Shown piece by piece: positions 23,746 through 35,042 of a DNA stretch of 53,319 nucleotides; the first letter of the stretch is position 1, and every line of letters begins with the position of its first letter. The stretch lies in NCBI GenBank assembly GCA_004357475.1, contig SMWE01000059.1:1-53319 (forward strand), given 5' to 3'. The notes beneath the pieces were generated by a model. That model was not told the origin of the DNA. It did no database searches and saw only the letters and a list, made by a program, of their open reading frames with translations. The translations under genes and the position numbers were made by a program. The DNA comes from Gammaproteobacteria bacterium. GTDB lineage: Bacteria > Pseudomonadota > Gammaproteobacteria > Steroidobacterales > Woeseiaceae.

Positions 23746-25122
23746 ATGCATATACACATTCTTGGTATTTGTGGAACCTTCATGGGCGGCGTCGCGGCGC
23801 TCGCCAGGGCTGCGGGTCACGAAGTAACCGGCAGCGACGCGAACGTATACCCGCCAATGAGCACCCAGCTGAAAGACCTGGGAGTAGACATCATGGAAGG
23901 ATACCAGCCACAGCATCTGGATCGGGTGCCTGACTACGTCGTGGTTGGCAACGCAATGAGCCGTGGCAACCCGGTTGTTGAGACAATGCTCGATCGGCGT
24001 ATTTCCTATTGTTCGGGTCCACAATGGCTGGCCGAGCATGTATTGTACAAGCGGCACGTGATGGCCGTCTCGGGCACTCACGGCAAGACGACAACGGCAA
24101 GCATCCTGGCATGGATTCTGGATGACGCAGGACTTGCTCCAGGATTTCTCATTGGCGGCATACCAGTGAATTTTGAGGTTTCCGCCCGATCCGGAGAATC
24201 GGATTATTTCGTGGTTGAGGCGGACGAGTACGATACCGCGTTTTTTGATAAACGCGCCAAGTTCGTCCACTACCGGCCACAGACGCTGATAATCAATAAC
24301 CTGGAATTTGATCACGCGGACATATACGCTGACATTGATGCCATCTACTGGCAGTTTCATCAGTTGATGCGAACGCTTCCGTCGAACGGGCGCGTCATAG
24401 TCAATGCACACGACAAGAACATTGCGAAAATGCTTGAGCAAGGATGCTGGACGCCGGTCGAGAATTTCGGTTTGGACGATGACAGCGCTTGGCGTGCAAG
24501 CTTCGCCGACGCCGGTGAACGGCGTATCCGCATTGCGCACAGTAATGGCGAGTCCGCGGAGGTCGCGTGGCAACTCGGTGGCGCCTACAACCTCGAGAAC
24601 GCGCTGGCGGCAGTTGCCGCTGCTAAATCAGCCGGCGTACCGCTAAAGCAAGCTGTGGATGCTTTGTCCCGTTTTTCTGGCGTAAAGCGTCGCATGGAGA
24701 GAACGGCGACTGTCTCCGATGTCGCGATTTACGATGATTTTGCCCATCACCCGACGGCCATCCGGCGCGCGATAGAGGGGTTGAAAAAGAGATTTCCAGG
24801 TCAGCGCATCGTCATTGCGCTGGAACCCCGTTCGAACACGATGAAAATGGGCGTGCACAAAGAGGCGCTGCCCGAGTCGCTGTCCGAGGCTGATCTGATC
24901 TTTGTTTACCGGCCAGATGAACTTGCTGCTGATTTCGACGCGAGCCTTGGGGGCTTGGGGAAGCGCCTGCAATTGTTCGGTGATTACGACGAATTGCTTG
25001 CATCACTCGAAAGCAAATTGCTGGCCGGTGACCAAATGGTTTTCATGAGCAATGGCAGTTTCGGCGCTACCCGCCAAAAACTCACCATCGCCTTGCAGAA
25101 AAACCGTCTGACCACCGATTAA
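23746..25122 (+). CDS. mpl: UDP-N-acetylmuramate:L-alanyl-gamma-D-glutamyl-meso-diaminopimelate ligase
   Basis: Mpl recycles cell-wall peptides by joining the freed tripeptide to UDP-MurNAc, bypassing MurC, D and E. The 458-residue protein follows the Mur ligase plan: N-terminal UDP-binding domain (HIHILGICGTFMGGVAALAR), a central ATPase with VSGTHGKTTTASIL and VVEADEYDTAFFDKR, and a C-terminal domain with YDDFAHHPTAI. ICGTFMGG distinguishes it from MurC. It follows a small membrane protein gene and ends at a REP-like palindrome. Slt, which releases anhydromuropeptides, is also in the window. Confidence 0.95.
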   Translation: MHIHILGICGTFMGGVAALARAAGHEVTGSDANVYPPMSTQLKDLGVDIMEGYQPQHLDRVPDYVVVGNAMSRGNPVVETMLDRRISYCSGPQWLAEHVLYKRHVMAVSGTHGKTTTASILAWILDDAGLAPGFLIGGIPVNFEVSARSGESDYFVVEADEYDTAFFDKRAKFVHYRPQTLIINNLEFDHADIYADIDAIYWQFHQLMRTLPSNGRVIVNAHDKNIAKMLEQGCWTPVENFGLDDDSAWRASFADAGERRIRIAHSNGESAEVAWQLGGAYNLENALAAVAAAKSAGVPLKQAVDALSRFSGVKRRMERTATVSDVAIYDDFAHHPTAIRRAIEGLKKRFPGQRIVIALEPRSNTMKMGVHKEALPESLSEADLIFVYRPDELAADFDASLGGLGKRLQLFGDYDELLASLESKLLAGDQMVFMSNGSFGATRQKLTIALQKNRLTTD

Positions 25123-25128
25123 CGAGCG

Positions 25129-25187
25129 ATCGCCCGGTGGGCCCGGCTCCTGCGAAAAAGCTGTAGGAGCCCGGCCCACCGGGCGAT
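25129..25187. repeat. REP-like palindrome after mpl
   Basis: The arms 25129-25153 and 25163-25187 pair at 23 of 25 positions around a 9-base loop. One arm carries the head GTAGGAGCCCGGCCC, the other its complement. It begins six bases after the mpl stop codon and may serve as terminator. It belongs to the GGAGC family found at five other places in this window. Confidence 0.75.
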
Positions 25188-25235
25188 TTATTTCGGGCTC
25201 ATGGATATTCCTGAGAACGCTTCTATACTGAAGTC

Positions 25236-25829
25236 ATGAAAGTACCGCTGTTCCCATTGCGCACCGTTCTCTATTCAGGCGGCCCCTTAGCACTGCGAAT
25301 TTTCGAAGTGCGCTATCTCGATATGATCAGCAAGTGCATGAAAAACAGCAGCCCGTTCGGTGTGCTGTTGATCAAGTCGGGCAGCGAAACCGGGCCGGCA
25401 ACAACCTATGATATTGGCACGCTTGCCAGGATTACCGACTGGTACCAAGGTAGCGACGGGCTGCTTGGCATAACGGCGGTTGGTGAGCAGCGGTTCCGGT
25501 TGTTGTCCAGCAGCCGGGAGCCCGACGGACTCAACATCGGCGACATTGAGCTTATCCCAACGGAGACAACGCGCACTCTTCCCGATGAATACCGGCCGCT
25601 GGCAGATATTTTGTCGGGCGTACTCGAAGATCTCGGGTGTCTGTACGAAACCCTGGACAAGAAATACGACGATGCGGGATGGGTGGGCTACCGTTTGGCA
25701 GAAATTTTGCCTATTACCCCGGAGCAAAAACAAAATTGTCTTGAAGCAGATGATCCTGTCCGGCGTCTGGAAATGATGCGCGAGTTGCTGCACACTGCGG
25801 CCCCGGTGACGCGATTTAAATCGATTTGA
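25236..25829 (+). CDS. Lon N-terminal (LAN/PF02190) domain protein
   Basis: The 197-residue protein is a stand-alone version of the substrate-binding domain of Lon protease, without ATPase or protease domains. It opens [28 protein letters not shown], the family signature of proline-leucine strand and F/RYL motif, then [10 protein letters not shown] and [13 protein letters not shown]. The rest is helical. Its biological role is not established in general. It is convergent with hemL and its 3' end overlaps that gene by 14 bases. Confidence 0.88.
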   Translation: MKVPLFPLRTVLYSGGPLALRIFEVRYLDMISKCMKNSSPFGVLLIKSGSETGPATTYDIGTLARITDWYQGSDGLLGITAVGEQRFRLLSSSREPDGLNIGDIELIPTETTRTLPDEYRPLADILSGVLEDLGCLYETLDKKYDDAGWVGYRLAEILPITPEQKQNCLEADDPVRRLEMMRELLHTAAPVTRFKSI

Positions 25830-27084
25830 ATACCGTTCTTGCCGCATCCAGTGTGCGAGAGATTTCGTCGTCACCATGTGCGGCCGAGACGAAGCCCGCT
25901 TCGAATACAGAGGGCGCCAGGTAGATACCCTGTTCGAGCATGCCGTGGAAAAATTTTCTGAAGCGATCGATATCTGCGGCGGCAACCTGACCGAATCTGC
26001 GTATCGGCCCATCGGAACAAAATACGAAACCGAACATGCCGCCGCACGCCTCGACCGCCAACGGAATGTTTGCCGCGTGTGATTCTGCGGCGAGGCCGTC
26101 AGCAAGTTTCCGCGTTTGCGCAGTTAGCGAGACGAAAAATGCCGGATCTTCGATTTGCTGCAACGTTGCAAGACCGGCAGCCATCGCGAGCGGATTTCCG
26201 GAAAGTGTGCCTGCCTGGTAGACAGGACCGTCGGGCGCGATGCTCGACATTACATCGGCGCGGCCGCCAAATGCTGCGGCAGGCATGCCACCACCGACGA
26301 TTTTGCCAACCGTCGTAAGATCCGGTTTGATCCCGAATATTTCCTGCGCGCCACCGCGCGCTACTCGAAAACCCGTCATGACCTCATCGAAGATCAGCAG
26401 GGCGCCAGCATCTTTGCACCGGGCATCCAGGGTATCGAGGAACCCCTCGACTGGCGGCACCATGTTCATGTTGCCCGCTATCGGTTCCACGATCACACAG
26501 GCAATCTGTTCGCCCAGTTCGTCGAAGGCTGCGCCGACCGCGGCGCTATTGTTGTACTCGAGCGTTATCGTGTGTTCTGCCAGGCTGGCAGGAACACCCG
26601 GGGAACTCGGAACACCCAGCGTCAGGGCGCCGGATCCCGCCTTGATCAGCAATGAGTCCGAATGTCCGTGGTAACAGCCTGCAAATTTTACGATTTTGTC
26701 GCGACCAGTATATCCGCGCGCAAGGCGGATTGCGCTCATCGTCGCTTCCGTTCCGGAGCTGACCATTCTGATACGCTCGATTGACGGTATGTATTCGCAG
26801 ATTTTGCGCGCAAGCTCTGTTTCGATCACAGTAGGTGCACCAAAACTCAAGCCTCTGTCCGCAGCCTCCTTGACGGCGTCGATGACGGCTGGATGCGCGT
26901 GTCCAAGGATCATGGGGCCCCACGAACCGACGTAGTCGATTAACTGGCGGCCATCCTCGGTCTCGAGCCACGCACCTTTTGCACTCTTTATGAATACCGG
27001 ATCACCGCCGACTCCGGCGAATGCCCGTACCGGCGAGTTGACGCCGCCGGCGATATATTTCCTGGCCTCTGTGAATAAATTCAT
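25816..27084 (-). CDS. hemL: Glutamate-1-semialdehyde 2,1-aminomutase
   Basis: HemL converts glutamate-1-semialdehyde into 5-aminolevulinate, the committed C5 route to haem and to the corrinoid needed by NrdJ. The 422-residue chain is a fold-type I PLP enzyme. It contains [10 protein letters not shown] near the start, [14 protein letters not shown], the PLP-aspartate motif [12 protein letters not shown] and [10 protein letters not shown], where K261 should bind PLP. The start at ATG 27084 has GGGGAA upstream and matches the family start. It is divergent from the rubredoxin gene, a pairing seen in other gammaproteobacteria. Confidence 0.95.
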   Translation of the reverse strand: MNLFTEARKYIAGGVNSPVRAFAGVGGDPVFIKSAKGAWLETEDGRQLIDYVGSWGPMILGHAHPAVIDAVKEAADRGLSFGAPTVIETELARKICEYIPSIERIRMVSSGTEATMSAIRLARGYTGRDKIVKFAGCYHGHSDSLLIKAGSGALTLGVPSSPGVPASLAEHTITLEYNNSAAVGAAFDELGEQIACVIVEPIAGNMNMVPPVEGFLDTLDARCKDAGALLIFDEVMTGFRVARGGAQEIFGIKPDLTTVGKIVGGGMPAAAFGGRADVMSSIAPDGPVYQAGTLSGNPLAMAAGLATLQQIEDPAFFVSLTAQTRKLADGLAAESHAANIPLAVEACGGMFGFVFCSDGPIRRFGQVAAADIDRFRKFFHGMLEQGIYLAPSVFEAGFVSAAHGDDEISRTLDAARTVFKSI

Positions 27085-27180
27085 CTGATTCCCCGCGCTG
27101 TGACCCTGCATGCTACAGAAGCGCTTATCTTTCGAAAACCCTCTGGATTGGCAATGGGCCTTGGTGCAAACTATTCCGGT

Positions 27181-27345
27181 ATGAAGACCTACATGTGTCT
27201 GATTTGCGGGTTCGTTTACAACGAGGAAGAGGGTGAGCCCGAATCCGGTATTGCGCCCGGGACGAGGTGGGACGATGTGCCCCTTTCCTGGCGTTGTCCC
27301 GACTGCGGGGCTGGTAAGGAAGACTTCGAGATGGTCGAAATATAG
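27181..27345 (+). CDS. rubA: Rubredoxin
   Basis: A 54-residue one-iron electron carrier. [18 protein letters not shown] and [17 protein letters not shown] provide the two CxxCG loops that hold the Fe(Cys)4 site. The start at ATG 27181 is the family start, although no clear ribosome site precedes it. The partner reductase or oxygenase is not nearby, so the electron acceptor is unknown. The stop codon TAG runs into a long palindrome. Confidence 0.95.
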   Translation: MKTYMCLICGFVYNEEEGEPESGIAPGTRWDDVPLSWRCPDCGAGKEDFEMVEI

Positions 27346-27404
27346 CAGGAGCGGATTTATCCGCGAATCGCTCAACCCCGGTTCGCGGATAAATCCGCTC
27401 CTGC
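27345..27404. repeat. REP-like perfect 23-bp palindrome after rubredoxin
   Basis: Exact inverted arms (27345-27367 and 27382-27404) flank a 14-base loop. The arm begins with GCAGGAGCGG, the head of the GGAGC family, and its first base is the last base of the rubredoxin stop codon. It lies between the rubredoxin and the convergent TraB-like gene, so it may terminate both. Confidence 0.8.
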
Positions 27405-27419
27405 AGCCGCCTTGAAATA

Positions 27420-28310
27420 TTAGTTCGCAGGTTGATACAGCTGCGTTACTTTAAGGCCACGCTGCGACAACAAATATGGCACGCCTTGCTCGCCAACCAG
27501 GTGCAGCGTACCGACGACGATCAGGTAATCGTCTTCCTCACTCAGTAATTCCTGGATCTTCTCTACCCAGTTTCTGTTTCGGTTTACAACGATTGCCTGG
27601 TGCAGTTCCGCGAATTCCTGCATGTCGGCGAGCAGACTTTTCTCGAGGAACTCGATGTTACCGTAGCGCCAGGCATCGATCATATCGTCCATGACCTCTT
27701 TGAGTCCCATGCTGTCAGACAAGGTCTGGATCAGCATGTCGCGTTGCGACTCAAGTGACAGGTTGTCGAGAATCTCGAGTTGCTGACGCGTGGTCTCCAG
27801 CCCGAAAATTTCCTTGTGGTCGCGCTTCGCCAGCTCGGACAGGTGAAATTCGATGCCATGCATCGGATTAAATCCAATGCGCATCAGCATCATTATTTCA
27901 ATATTGACTGCGGCGTACCATGGCTCCGATTTATCGAGTAGCCGCAGCGGTATCTGCAACTCAGCCGCGAGTGATTCCGCCTCCGCGTACCGCTCAGGGC
28001 CCATCAGGTCGCGCAATGTCCTGCCATCCTGTATCAGCCCCAATTCAGTAGCAAGCGCCTGCTCCGCGACCGGATCGATATCGTCCATATCGAGTTCCAT
28101 GATCAACGTCTCGGCCTCCCTGTACGCCGCATAGATCACCGAGGGAATCGGGTGATCCTGTTCACGCAGCATATGGATCGAACCCAACAGATAGATGCTA
28201 TTGCTCGTGCCCTCAATCTGCCACATAGAAACCGGATGGCCGTTTTCGGCGGCGAGCGCCGGGTAGCCGGCAAGCAGCAGGCTCAGCCAGATTCCGGAGA
28301 AAAATTTCAT
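27420..28310 (-). CDS. TraB/GumN family protein, exported
   Basis: The 296-residue protein has a signal peptide ([18 protein letters not shown]) and the TraB/GumN (PF01963) motifs: YLLGSIHML near the N-terminus, [13 protein letters not shown], and [13 protein letters not shown] near the C-terminus. The paired GxxH elements are thought to form a metal-dependent hydrolase site related to Tiki proteases. The substrate in bacteria is not established. It starts 12 bases after the end of the damaged cpdA on the same strand. Confidence 0.88.
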   Translation of the reverse strand: MKFFSGIWLSLLLAGYPALAAENGHPVSMWQIEGTSNSIYLLGSIHMLREQDHPIPSVIYAAYREAETLIMELDMDDIDPVAEQALATELGLIQDGRTLRDLMGPERYAEAESLAAELQIPLRLLDKSEPWYAAVNIEIMMLMRIGFNPMHGIEFHLSELAKRDHKEIFGLETTRQQLEILDNLSLESQRDMLIQTLSDSMGLKEVMDDMIDAWRYGNIEFLEKSLLADMQEFAELHQAIVVNRNRNWVEKIQELLSEEDDYLIVVGTLHLVGEQGVPYLLSQRGLKVTQLYQPAN

Positions 28311-28322
28311 TGGGACTGCACG

Positions 28323-29099
28323 CTAGCCGTTTTCCGGCTCAAGCCAGATCAGCTCATTTTCGACCTGTCCATCCGCGTGCAAACTGATCCGGCGGTAGGC
28401 AGGCGGGTGCTCATCAAGGGCGAAGACGTCATTTTCGACCATGAACTGGCGGCAGGTAGAGGGCGTGCCGATGATTTTAATCGATTCATGGTTGCCTTCG
28501 AATGCCTGGTGTACGTGGCCGAAAATTGCTGCACGAACGTTGCCTGGCTGCGCAATCATCCTGAGAAATTCGTTGCCGTTCTTCAGGCCGACCTGGTCCA
28601 GCCACTTGCTGCCGACCGGCAATGGAGGATGGTGCAGGCAGATCATGACGTGCGCGGCGCTGGTCCGGGCAAGAATTTTCGCGAGCCTGTCCAATTCGTC
28701 ATCATCCACCCGTCCACCGGCATCGCTGTCGACGCAACTGTCAATGCCTGTGATGAGCTAGTTATTGATGTGCACGGACGCGCAATAGTGAAACGGATCC
28801 TGTGAAACCGCGTCGCGCATCAGGTCACGAACGTCATGGTTGCCGGGCACGCAGTACACCGGCAAATTCATGGACGACATAAGTTCGCAGAATCGATCGT
28901 AGGCGGCGCGGCTGTGGTCCTGGATCAGGTCACCCGTCATGGCCACCATATCGGCCGGCCAGTTTGCCTTGGCGATATGCTGAAGTACGCGTGACAGCGA
29001 TGAATGGGTTACCGTTCCGCGCAGACTCGATTCTGAATCGGCGAATAAATGTGGGTCTGTGACATGCAGAACCCGGACAGGATCGGACGATGTATGAAT
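28323..29099 (-). pseudogene. cpdA: cpdA (3',5'-cAMP phosphodiesterase), interrupted by an amber codon and lacking a start
   Basis: One uninterrupted frame reads VRVLHVTDPHLF, TGDLIQDHS, VPGNHDVRD, LHHPPLPVG and IFGHVHQ. These are the metal-binding motifs of calcineurin-like phosphodiesterases, in CpdA order. The frame is broken by a single TAG (28760-28758) in the stretch HINN*LITGIDS, where family members usually have tryptophan or glutamine (NNW or NNQ). At the 5' end the frame opens after a TGA at 29117-29115 with no ATG, GTG or TTG before the first motif; ATT at 29099 stands where a start is expected. No other disruption is seen, so decay is recent. It lies between ahcY and the TraB-like gene. 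Confidence 0.82.
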
Positions 29100-29180
29100 G
29101 GTGTTTCGACTCGCTCAGACCCCAATGGCGCAGATGATAGCGTTTTGCAGCAAATCCGGCCACTGCGGAACTCGGTGTGG

Positions 29181-30494
29181 CTAGTACCGGTAGCGCTCGG
29201 GCTTGAACGGCCCTTCCCGGGACACGCCGATGTAGTCGGCCTGCTCGCTGGAAAGCTCAGTCAACCTCGCGCCAACGCGGTCCAGGTGCAGTCGCGCAAC
29301 TTTCTCGTCCAGGCGCTTCGGCAGTACGTAGACTTCATTGTCGTAATTCTCACCGTTTTGCCACAGTTCGATCTGGGCCAGAACCTGGTTGCTGAAAGAA
29401 TTCGACATGACGAAACTGGGATGACCGGTTCCGCAACCAAGATTTACGAGCCGGCCTTCGGCCAGGAGAATGATTCGCTTGCCGTCCGGGAATACGACGT
29501 GATCAACCTGCGGTTTGATGTTTTCCCATTCGAACTTGTGCAGGTACGCGACATCGATCTCGTTATCGAAGTGGCCGATGTTGCAGATGATCGCCTGATC
29601 CTTCATGCGCTCCATTTGCGGACCGGTAACAACATGGTAGTTGCCGGTGGCGGTAACGACGATATCCACCTGGTCGCAAACCTCGTCGAATATCACGACG
29701 CGGTAGCCTTCCATCGCCGCCTGCAAAGCACAGATCGGGTCGATCTCGGTGATCAGGACCGTGGCGCCCAGCCCCCGCAGTGACTGTGCACAGCCCTTCC
29801 CAACGTCGCCGTAACCGCAAACGACCACAGTCTTGCCTGCGATCATTACATCTGTGGCACGTTTGATACCATCAACCAGTGATTCGCGGCAACCGTACAA
29901 ATTATCGAATTTGGATTTCGTTACCGAGTCGTTAACATTGAATGCCGGACACTTGAGCGTCCCCTCTTTTTGCATGTCGTAAAGGCGTTTCACGCCGGTC
30001 GTCGTTTCCTCTGACAGTCCCTTGATGTTTTTCATCAGCTGCGGGAACTTGTCGTGCAGCAACAGCGTCAGGTCGCCGCCGTCGTCCAGGATCATGTTGG
30101 GCTGCCAGCCGTCCGGCCCGCTGATCGTCTGTTCGACACACCACCAGTACTCTTCTTCGGTTTCGCCTTTCCACGCGAACACAGGGACGCCGGACGCTGC
30201 AATGGCTGCCGCGGCATGGTCCTGGGTTGAGAAGATGTTGCAGGATGACCAGCGAATATCGGCGCCGAGTTCCCGCAATGTCTCGATCAGGACGGCTGTT
30301 TGAATCGTCATGTGCAGGCATCCCGTCAGCCGCGCACCAGCAAGCGGCTTATTCGCTCCATATTCTTCGCGCAGGGCCATGAGGCCCGGCATTTCCGTTT
30401 CCGCTATCGCTATTTCCTTGCGGCCCCATTCAGCCAGCGAAATATCGGCGACTTTGTAATCCTGTTTTTGCAGGGCAACGGCTTCGCTGCTCAT
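29181..30494 (-). CDS. ahcY: Adenosylhomocysteinase
   Basis: AhcY hydrolyses S-adenosylhomocysteine to adenosine and homocysteine, relieving inhibition of methyltransferases. The 437-residue protein has the family blocks [41 protein letters not shown], the NAD-binding [15 protein letters not shown] and the C-terminal KPERYRY. The start at ATG 30494 has AGGAG seven bases upstream and begins 16 bases after the metK stop, so metK and ahcY are one unit. Confidence 0.97.
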   Translation of the reverse strand: MSSEAVALQKQDYKVADISLAEWGRKEIAIAETEMPGLMALREEYGANKPLAGARLTGCLHMTIQTAVLIETLRELGADIRWSSCNIFSTQDHAAAAIAASGVPVFAWKGETEEEYWWCVEQTISGPDGWQPNMILDDGGDLTLLLHDKFPQLMKNIKGLSEETTTGVKRLYDMQKEGTLKCPAFNVNDSVTKSKFDNLYGCRESLVDGIKRATDVMIAGKTVVVCGYGDVGKGCAQSLRGLGATVLITEIDPICALQAAMEGYRVVIFDEVCDQVDIVVTATGNYHVVTGPQMERMKDQAIICNIGHFDNEIDVAYLHKFEWENIKPQVDHVVFPDGKRIILLAEGRLVNLGCGTGHPSFVMSNSFSNQVLAQIELWQNGENYDNEVYVLPKRLDEKVARLHLDRVGARLTELSSEQADYIGVSREGPFKPERYRY

Positions 30495-30510
30495 AGTCGG
30501 CTCCTGATGT

Positions 30511-31671
30511 TTAGGCTGCGACCGCGCCGCGCAAGGCATCTGCCTTGTCGGTGCGTTCCCAGCTGAAGTCAATGTCTTCCCGGCCGAAATGCCCGTAGGC
30601 AGCGGTCGGTTTGTAAATAGGCCGGATCAGATCGAGCATCTGCAAAATCCCGTAAGGCCGCAGGTCAAAGTTTTCACGGATCAGAATCGTCAGTTTTTCT
30701 TCACTGACCTTGCCCGTGCCAAACGTCTGGACGCTGATCGAAGTCGGCTCGGCAACACCAATCGCGTAGGCGACCTGGATTTCGCAACGATCGGCGAGAC
30801 CGGCTGCGACGATGTTCTTGGCGACATAACGGCAGGCATAGGCGGCGGACCGGTCGACCTTCGACGGATCTTTGCCTGAGAACGCGCCGCCACCATGTCG
30901 TGCGGAACCGCCGTAAGTGTCGACGATGATCTTGCGGCCGGTCAATCCGCAATCGCCCATTGGGCCGCCGATCTCGAAGCGCCCGGTCGGGTTAATGTGA
31001 TAGCGCGTCTTGTTGCTGATCCAACCAGCCGGAAGGACCGGCCTGATGATCTCGTCCATTACGCCTTCGCGCAGATCTTTCATGCTGACCTCGGCATCGT
31101 GTTGTGTCGACAGGACGACGGCATCGATAGCGACAGGTTTTTCGTTTTCGTAGACAAACGTGACCTGGCTTTTTGCGTCCGGCCGCAGCCACGGCAGAAT
31201 TCCGGCTTTGCGAACCTCGGCCTGGCGCTTGACGAGGCGGTGCGCATAGGTAATCGGGGCCGGCATCAGGACCTCGGTTTCATTGGTCGCATAACCAAAC
31301 ATAAACCCCTGGTCCCCGGCGCCCTGGCTCTCCTCATCCTCGCGATCGACGCCGCGAGCGATATCGGGTGATTGCTTGCCGAGTGCGTTCAATATGGCGC
31401 AGGAGGCACCGTCAAAACCCATCTTGGAATCGTTGTAGCCGATCTCCAGCACTGTTTTGCGCACCAGCTTCTCAATGTCTACCCAGGCTTCTGTTGTCAC
31501 TTCGCCTGCGACGATGACCATGCCGGTCTTGACCATGGTTTCGCAGGCGACGCGTGCTTGCGGATCCTGTTCAATGATGGCATCGAGGATGACATCGGAA
31601 ATCTGGTCGCATATTTTGTCAGGATGACCCTCGGAAACGGATTCCGAGGTAAACAGGTACGAATGACTCAT
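30511..31671 (-). CDS. metK: S-adenosylmethionine synthetase
   Basis: MetK makes SAM from methionine and ATP. The 386-residue product contains the signatures [31 protein letters not shown] and [19 protein letters not shown]. The start at ATG 31671 gives the standard N-terminus [17 protein letters not shown] although no Shine-Dalgarno is evident. The upstream 252 bases separate it from divergent tkt; I see no SAM- or SAH-riboswitch pattern there. ahcY follows in the same unit, so synthesis of SAM and removal of its product are coupled. Confidence 0.97.
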   Translation of the reverse strand: MSHSYLFTSESVSEGHPDKICDQISDVILDAIIEQDPQARVACETMVKTGMVIVAGEVTTEAWVDIEKLVRKTVLEIGYNDSKMGFDGASCAILNALGKQSPDIARGVDREDEESQGAGDQGFMFGYATNETEVLMPAPITYAHRLVKRQAEVRKAGILPWLRPDAKSQVTFVYENEKPVAIDAVVLSTQHDAEVSMKDLREGVMDEIIRPVLPAGWISNKTRYHINPTGRFEIGGPMGDCGLTGRKIIVDTYGGSARHGGGAFSGKDPSKVDRSAAYACRYVAKNIVAAGLADRCEIQVAYAIGVAEPTSISVQTFGTGKVSEEKLTILIRENFDLRPYGILQMLDLIRPIYKPTAAYGHFGREDIDFSWERTDKADALRGAVAA

Positions 31672-31923
31672 TTGATATAGTGTGTTGTGGTTATTAAGAA
31701 CCGATGATTGTACCTTACAGTTCGCACGCTGCACCATGCGCGATTTTGCATCAAATGCTGCAACTCGCTCGCAGAATGTACCACTACCCGCAAATGCTTA
31801 GGCAATCTCGCTTGCGGCATGCAGCCTAAACAGGGAAAATGCGCGGCGTCAGGAGTGCCCATCCACCCCGAAACTCTCTTCATTTAACGATAAAACCAGG
31901 CCGCAAAGGTCCACGACAGATAC

Positions 31924-33960
31924 ATGGCACAACAAACCAGCCGTTCGACTGCTGCCGGCCAGCCAGCCCGGCGAGATCTTGCCAACGCGATTCGCGCACT
32001 CAGTATGGATGCCGTCCAGGCCGCCAACTCCGGTCATCCCGGCATGCCCATGGGCATGGCTGACATTGCCGAGGTGCTTTGGAATGATTATCTGAAGCAC
32101 AACCCGGGGCACCCGGAATGGTGGGACCGCGATCGCTTCGTCCTATCGAACGGCCACGGCTCGATGTTGCTGTACAGCCTGCTGCATCTATCGGGGTATC
32201 CACTCCCGATGGACGAGATTCGCCAGTTCAGGCGATTAGGGTTTAGAACGGCCGGTCATCCGGAACGCGCACGGGAATTGTCCATAGAAACCACCACCGG
32301 ACCGCTGGGACAGGGCCTGACCAATGCTGTGGGCATGGCGCTCGCGGAGAAAATGTTGGCAGCAACGTTCAACCGGCCAGGCCACGAGATCGTCAATCAC
32401 CGTACCTGGGTGTTTCTCGGCGACGGTTGCCTCATGGAGGGCATTTCTCATGAGGCCTGTTCATTCGCCGGGACCCTGAAACTCGGCAAGCTCATCTGCC
32501 TGTATGATGACAATAATATTTCTATCGATGGCGAGGTCGGTGGCTGGTTCACTGATGACACTGCAGGTCGATTCGAAGCGTACGCCTGGCAGGTTATCGA
32601 TAACGTCGACGGACATGACAGCGGCGCAGTCGCTGCAGCAATCGATCAGGCGCTGGCCGACACCGAACATCCTTCACTCATTTGCTGCAAAACAATCATT
32701 GGATTTGGCGCACCCAATAAGCAGGGCACGGCAAGCACACATGGCGCACCACTCGGCGACGAAGAAATTCAGGCGAGCCGTGCGGAGCTGGGCTGGGAGT
32801 CTCCGCCCTTCGAAATACCGGAAAAAATTCTCGAAGGCTGGAATGCCATCGATCGTGGTGCTCGCTACGAACAGGACTGGGTAGACAGGTTTACAGCGTA
32901 CCGGGAAGTGCATCCGCAGCTCGGCCGGGAATTCGAACGTCGTATGAAGGGTGAGCTGCCTGACGGCTGGAACGAATTTGCCGGCAAGGCGATCGCAGAG
33001 ATCAGCGCTGCCGGCGTGGACATGGCGACGCGCAAGGCGTCACTTATGGCATTGAATGCATTTGCGCCAGCACTACCGGAACTCGTCGGCGGATCGGCCG
33101 ACCTGACCGGTTCCAACTTGACAAAACACGATGGTTCGACCGTGATCAGCAGCGACGATGCATCCGGGAATTACCTCTATTTTGGTGCGCGCGAGTTTGG
33201 CATGTCGGCGATATGTAATGGTCTTGGACTCCACGGTGGCGTGATTCCCTATTCGGGTACCTTCCTGACTTTCTCGGACTACGCGAGAAACGCGCTGCGG
33301 ATGGCGGCCCTGATGAAACTGCAGAACATATTTGTGTACACCCACGACTCGATCGGTCTCGGTGAAGACGGGCCGACCCATCAGCCGGTCGAACACCTGG
33401 CAAGCCTTCGCATGATGCCGAATATGCGTGTTTGGCGACCCTGTGATGCCGCTGAGACGGCGATCGCGTGGCGCGATGCCATCGAGCGCAGGGACGGACC
33501 AACCAGCCTCGTGCTGACGCGGCAGGGCCTGCCGCACCAGGAAAGAAGCGATTCGCAACTGGCGGACGTCGTCCGTGGCGCTTATGTGCTTAAGAATTCA
33601 GCAGGTGAACCCGACATTATTTTGATTGCCACCGGGTCTGAAGTTGCACTGGCGATCGGCACCGCCGCCGAGCTTGCCGCGGACGGGATCAAGGTGCGTG
33701 TGGTGTCGATGCCTTGCACGGATTTGTTTGACGCACAAAGCGACGAATACAAAGAACAGGTGTTGCCATCCGGCGTGAGTCGGCGCGTGGCAATCGAGGC
33801 CGGTGTCAGCGATGGCTGGTATAGATACGTCGGTCAAAGCGGGCGGATTGTAGGCCTTGACCGATTCGGCGCGTCTGCGCCTGCGGACCAGTTGTTCGAG
33901 CACTTCGGTTTCTCGGTCGGCAACGTATCAAGAATAGCCAGGGAGTTACTGGCAGGTTAG
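31924..33960 (+). CDS. tkt: Transketolase
   Basis: Transketolase moves two-carbon ketol units between sugar phosphates in the pentose phosphate pathway, using thiamine diphosphate. The 678 residues include [17 protein letters not shown] near the N-terminus, [15 protein letters not shown] and [14 protein letters not shown] for the cofactor and magnesium, [20 protein letters not shown], and the pyrimidine-domain [16 protein letters not shown]. Length is typical. It heads a row tkt-gap-pgk, and pyk follows after a reversed gene, so it belongs to a central-carbon cluster. Confidence 0.97.
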   Translation: MAQQTSRSTAAGQPARRDLANAIRALSMDAVQAANSGHPGMPMGMADIAEVLWNDYLKHNPGHPEWWDRDRFVLSNGHGSMLLYSLLHLSGYPLPMDEIRQFRRLGFRTAGHPERARELSIETTTGPLGQGLTNAVGMALAEKMLAATFNRPGHEIVNHRTWVFLGDGCLMEGISHEACSFAGTLKLGKLICLYDDNNISIDGEVGGWFTDDTAGRFEAYAWQVIDNVDGHDSGAVAAAIDQALADTEHPSLICCKTIIGFGAPNKQGTASTHGAPLGDEEIQASRAELGWESPPFEIPEKILEGWNAIDRGARYEQDWVDRFTAYREVHPQLGREFERRMKGELPDGWNEFAGKAIAEISAAGVDMATRKASLMALNAFAPALPELVGGSADLTGSNLTKHDGSTVISSDDASGNYLYFGAREFGMSAICNGLGLHGGVIPYSGTFLTFSDYARNALRMAALMKLQNIFVYTHDSIGLGEDGPTHQPVEHLASLRMMPNMRVWRPCDAAETAIAWRDAIERRDGPTSLVLTRQGLPHQERSDSQLADVVRGAYVLKNSAGEPDIILIATGSEVALAIGTAAELAADGIKVRVVSMPCTDLFDAQSDEYKEQVLPSGVSRRVAIEAGVSDGWYRYVGQSGRIVGLDRFGASAPADQLFEHFGFSVGNVSRIARELLAG

Positions 33961-34001
33961 TTACGCCTGCAGCTTCGGCAGGCAAGCATCAGGAGATATC
34001 A

Positions 34002-35015
34002 ATGACTATTAAGGTAGGCATTAACGGTTACGGTCGCATCGGTCGCAACATACTGCGCGCGCTGTACGAAGGCGACAAGCGCTCCGAGATCGAGATCGTC
34101 GCCGTTAATGATCTGGGTGACGCCAACACGAATGTCCATTTGACGCGGCGCGATACGGTGCATGGCAGATTTCCGGGCAGCATAACCGTCGATGGCGATT
34201 ATATGGTCGTCAACGGTGACAAAATCCGCGTGCTTGCTGAACGTGACCCGGCACAATTGCCATGGGGCGAGCTTGGCGTCGAGATTGTTTTCGAGTCAAG
34301 CGGATTTTTCAGAACCAGGGAAGCGGCGTCAAAGCACATCGCAGGCGGTGCGAAGAAAGTCATCATTTCGGCACCGGGTAGCGGCGAAGTGGACGCAACA
34401 ATCGTTTATGGCGTCAATCACGACACGCTGAAGAGCAGTCACACGGTGATATCGAATGCTTCGTGTACGACCAATTGTCTTGCGCCGCTGGTCAAGCCCT
34501 TGCACGACAAGATCGGCGTGCAGCACGGCATCATGACGACGATACATGCCTACACGAACGACCAGGTGCTGACGGACGTATTCCATAAAGACCTGCGCCG
34601 CGCCCGTTCTGCAACGATGTCACAAATTCCGACGAAAACCGGCGCTGCTGAGGCAGTCGGACTGGTGCTGCCGGAACTCGCCGGTCGACTTGACGGCTTT
34701 TCGATGCGTGTTCCGACGATCAATGTTTCAGTGGTCGATTTGACTTTTGTCGCCGGGCGCGAAACCAGCATCGAAGAAATCAATTCAGTCATGCGCGAGG
34801 CAAGCACTGGCGACCTGAAGGGTGTGCTCGCCTATAACGACGAGCCGCTGGTGTCGATCGACTTCAATCATGACCCGGCATCAGCGACCTACGATGCGGG
34901 CCTTACCAAGGTCATGCAGGGCACGCTGGTCAAGGTTTGCGCCTGGTACGATAACGAGTGGGGATTCTCCAATCGCATGCTCGACACCGCGCTGGCTTTA
35001 TACCACGCGAAATAA
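34002..35015 (+). CDS. gap: Glyceraldehyde-3-phosphate dehydrogenase
   Basis: It oxidises glyceraldehyde-3-phosphate with NAD and phosphate. The 337-residue chain has the nucleotide-binding [13 protein letters not shown], the NAD-preferring acidic region AVNDLGD, the catalytic [12 protein letters not shown] with C155, and the C-terminal [12 protein letters not shown]. An erythrose-4-phosphate dehydrogenase (Epd) reading is possible because the gene follows tkt. However, C155 with the TKTGAA loop and the pgk neighbour favour the glycolytic enzyme. Confidence 0.93.
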   Translation: MTIKVGINGYGRIGRNILRALYEGDKRSEIEIVAVNDLGDANTNVHLTRRDTVHGRFPGSITVDGDYMVVNGDKIRVLAERDPAQLPWGELGVEIVFESSGFFRTREAASKHIAGGAKKVIISAPGSGEVDATIVYGVNHDTLKSSHTVISNASCTTNCLAPLVKPLHDKIGVQHGIMTTIHAYTNDQVLTDVFHKDLRRARSATMSQIPTKTGAAEAVGLVLPELAGRLDGFSMRVPTINVSVVDLTFVAGRETSIEEINSVMREASTGDLKGVLAYNDEPLVSIDFNHDPASATYDAGLTKVMQGTLVKVCAWYDNEWGFSNRMLDTALALYHAK

Positions 35016-35042
35016 GCGTCGGACGGATCGGGTTATACGGAT

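Noticed and set aside
28758-28760. Programmed amber read-through or codon recoding in cpdA.
   Set aside because: TAG terminates several intact genes in the window, and the missing start codon argues for decay or sequencing error.
31672-31923. A SAM or SAH riboswitch ahead of metK-ahcY.
   Set aside because: I looked for the conserved SAH-riboswitch blocks on the minus strand and found none. A covariance-model search is needed to exclude it.
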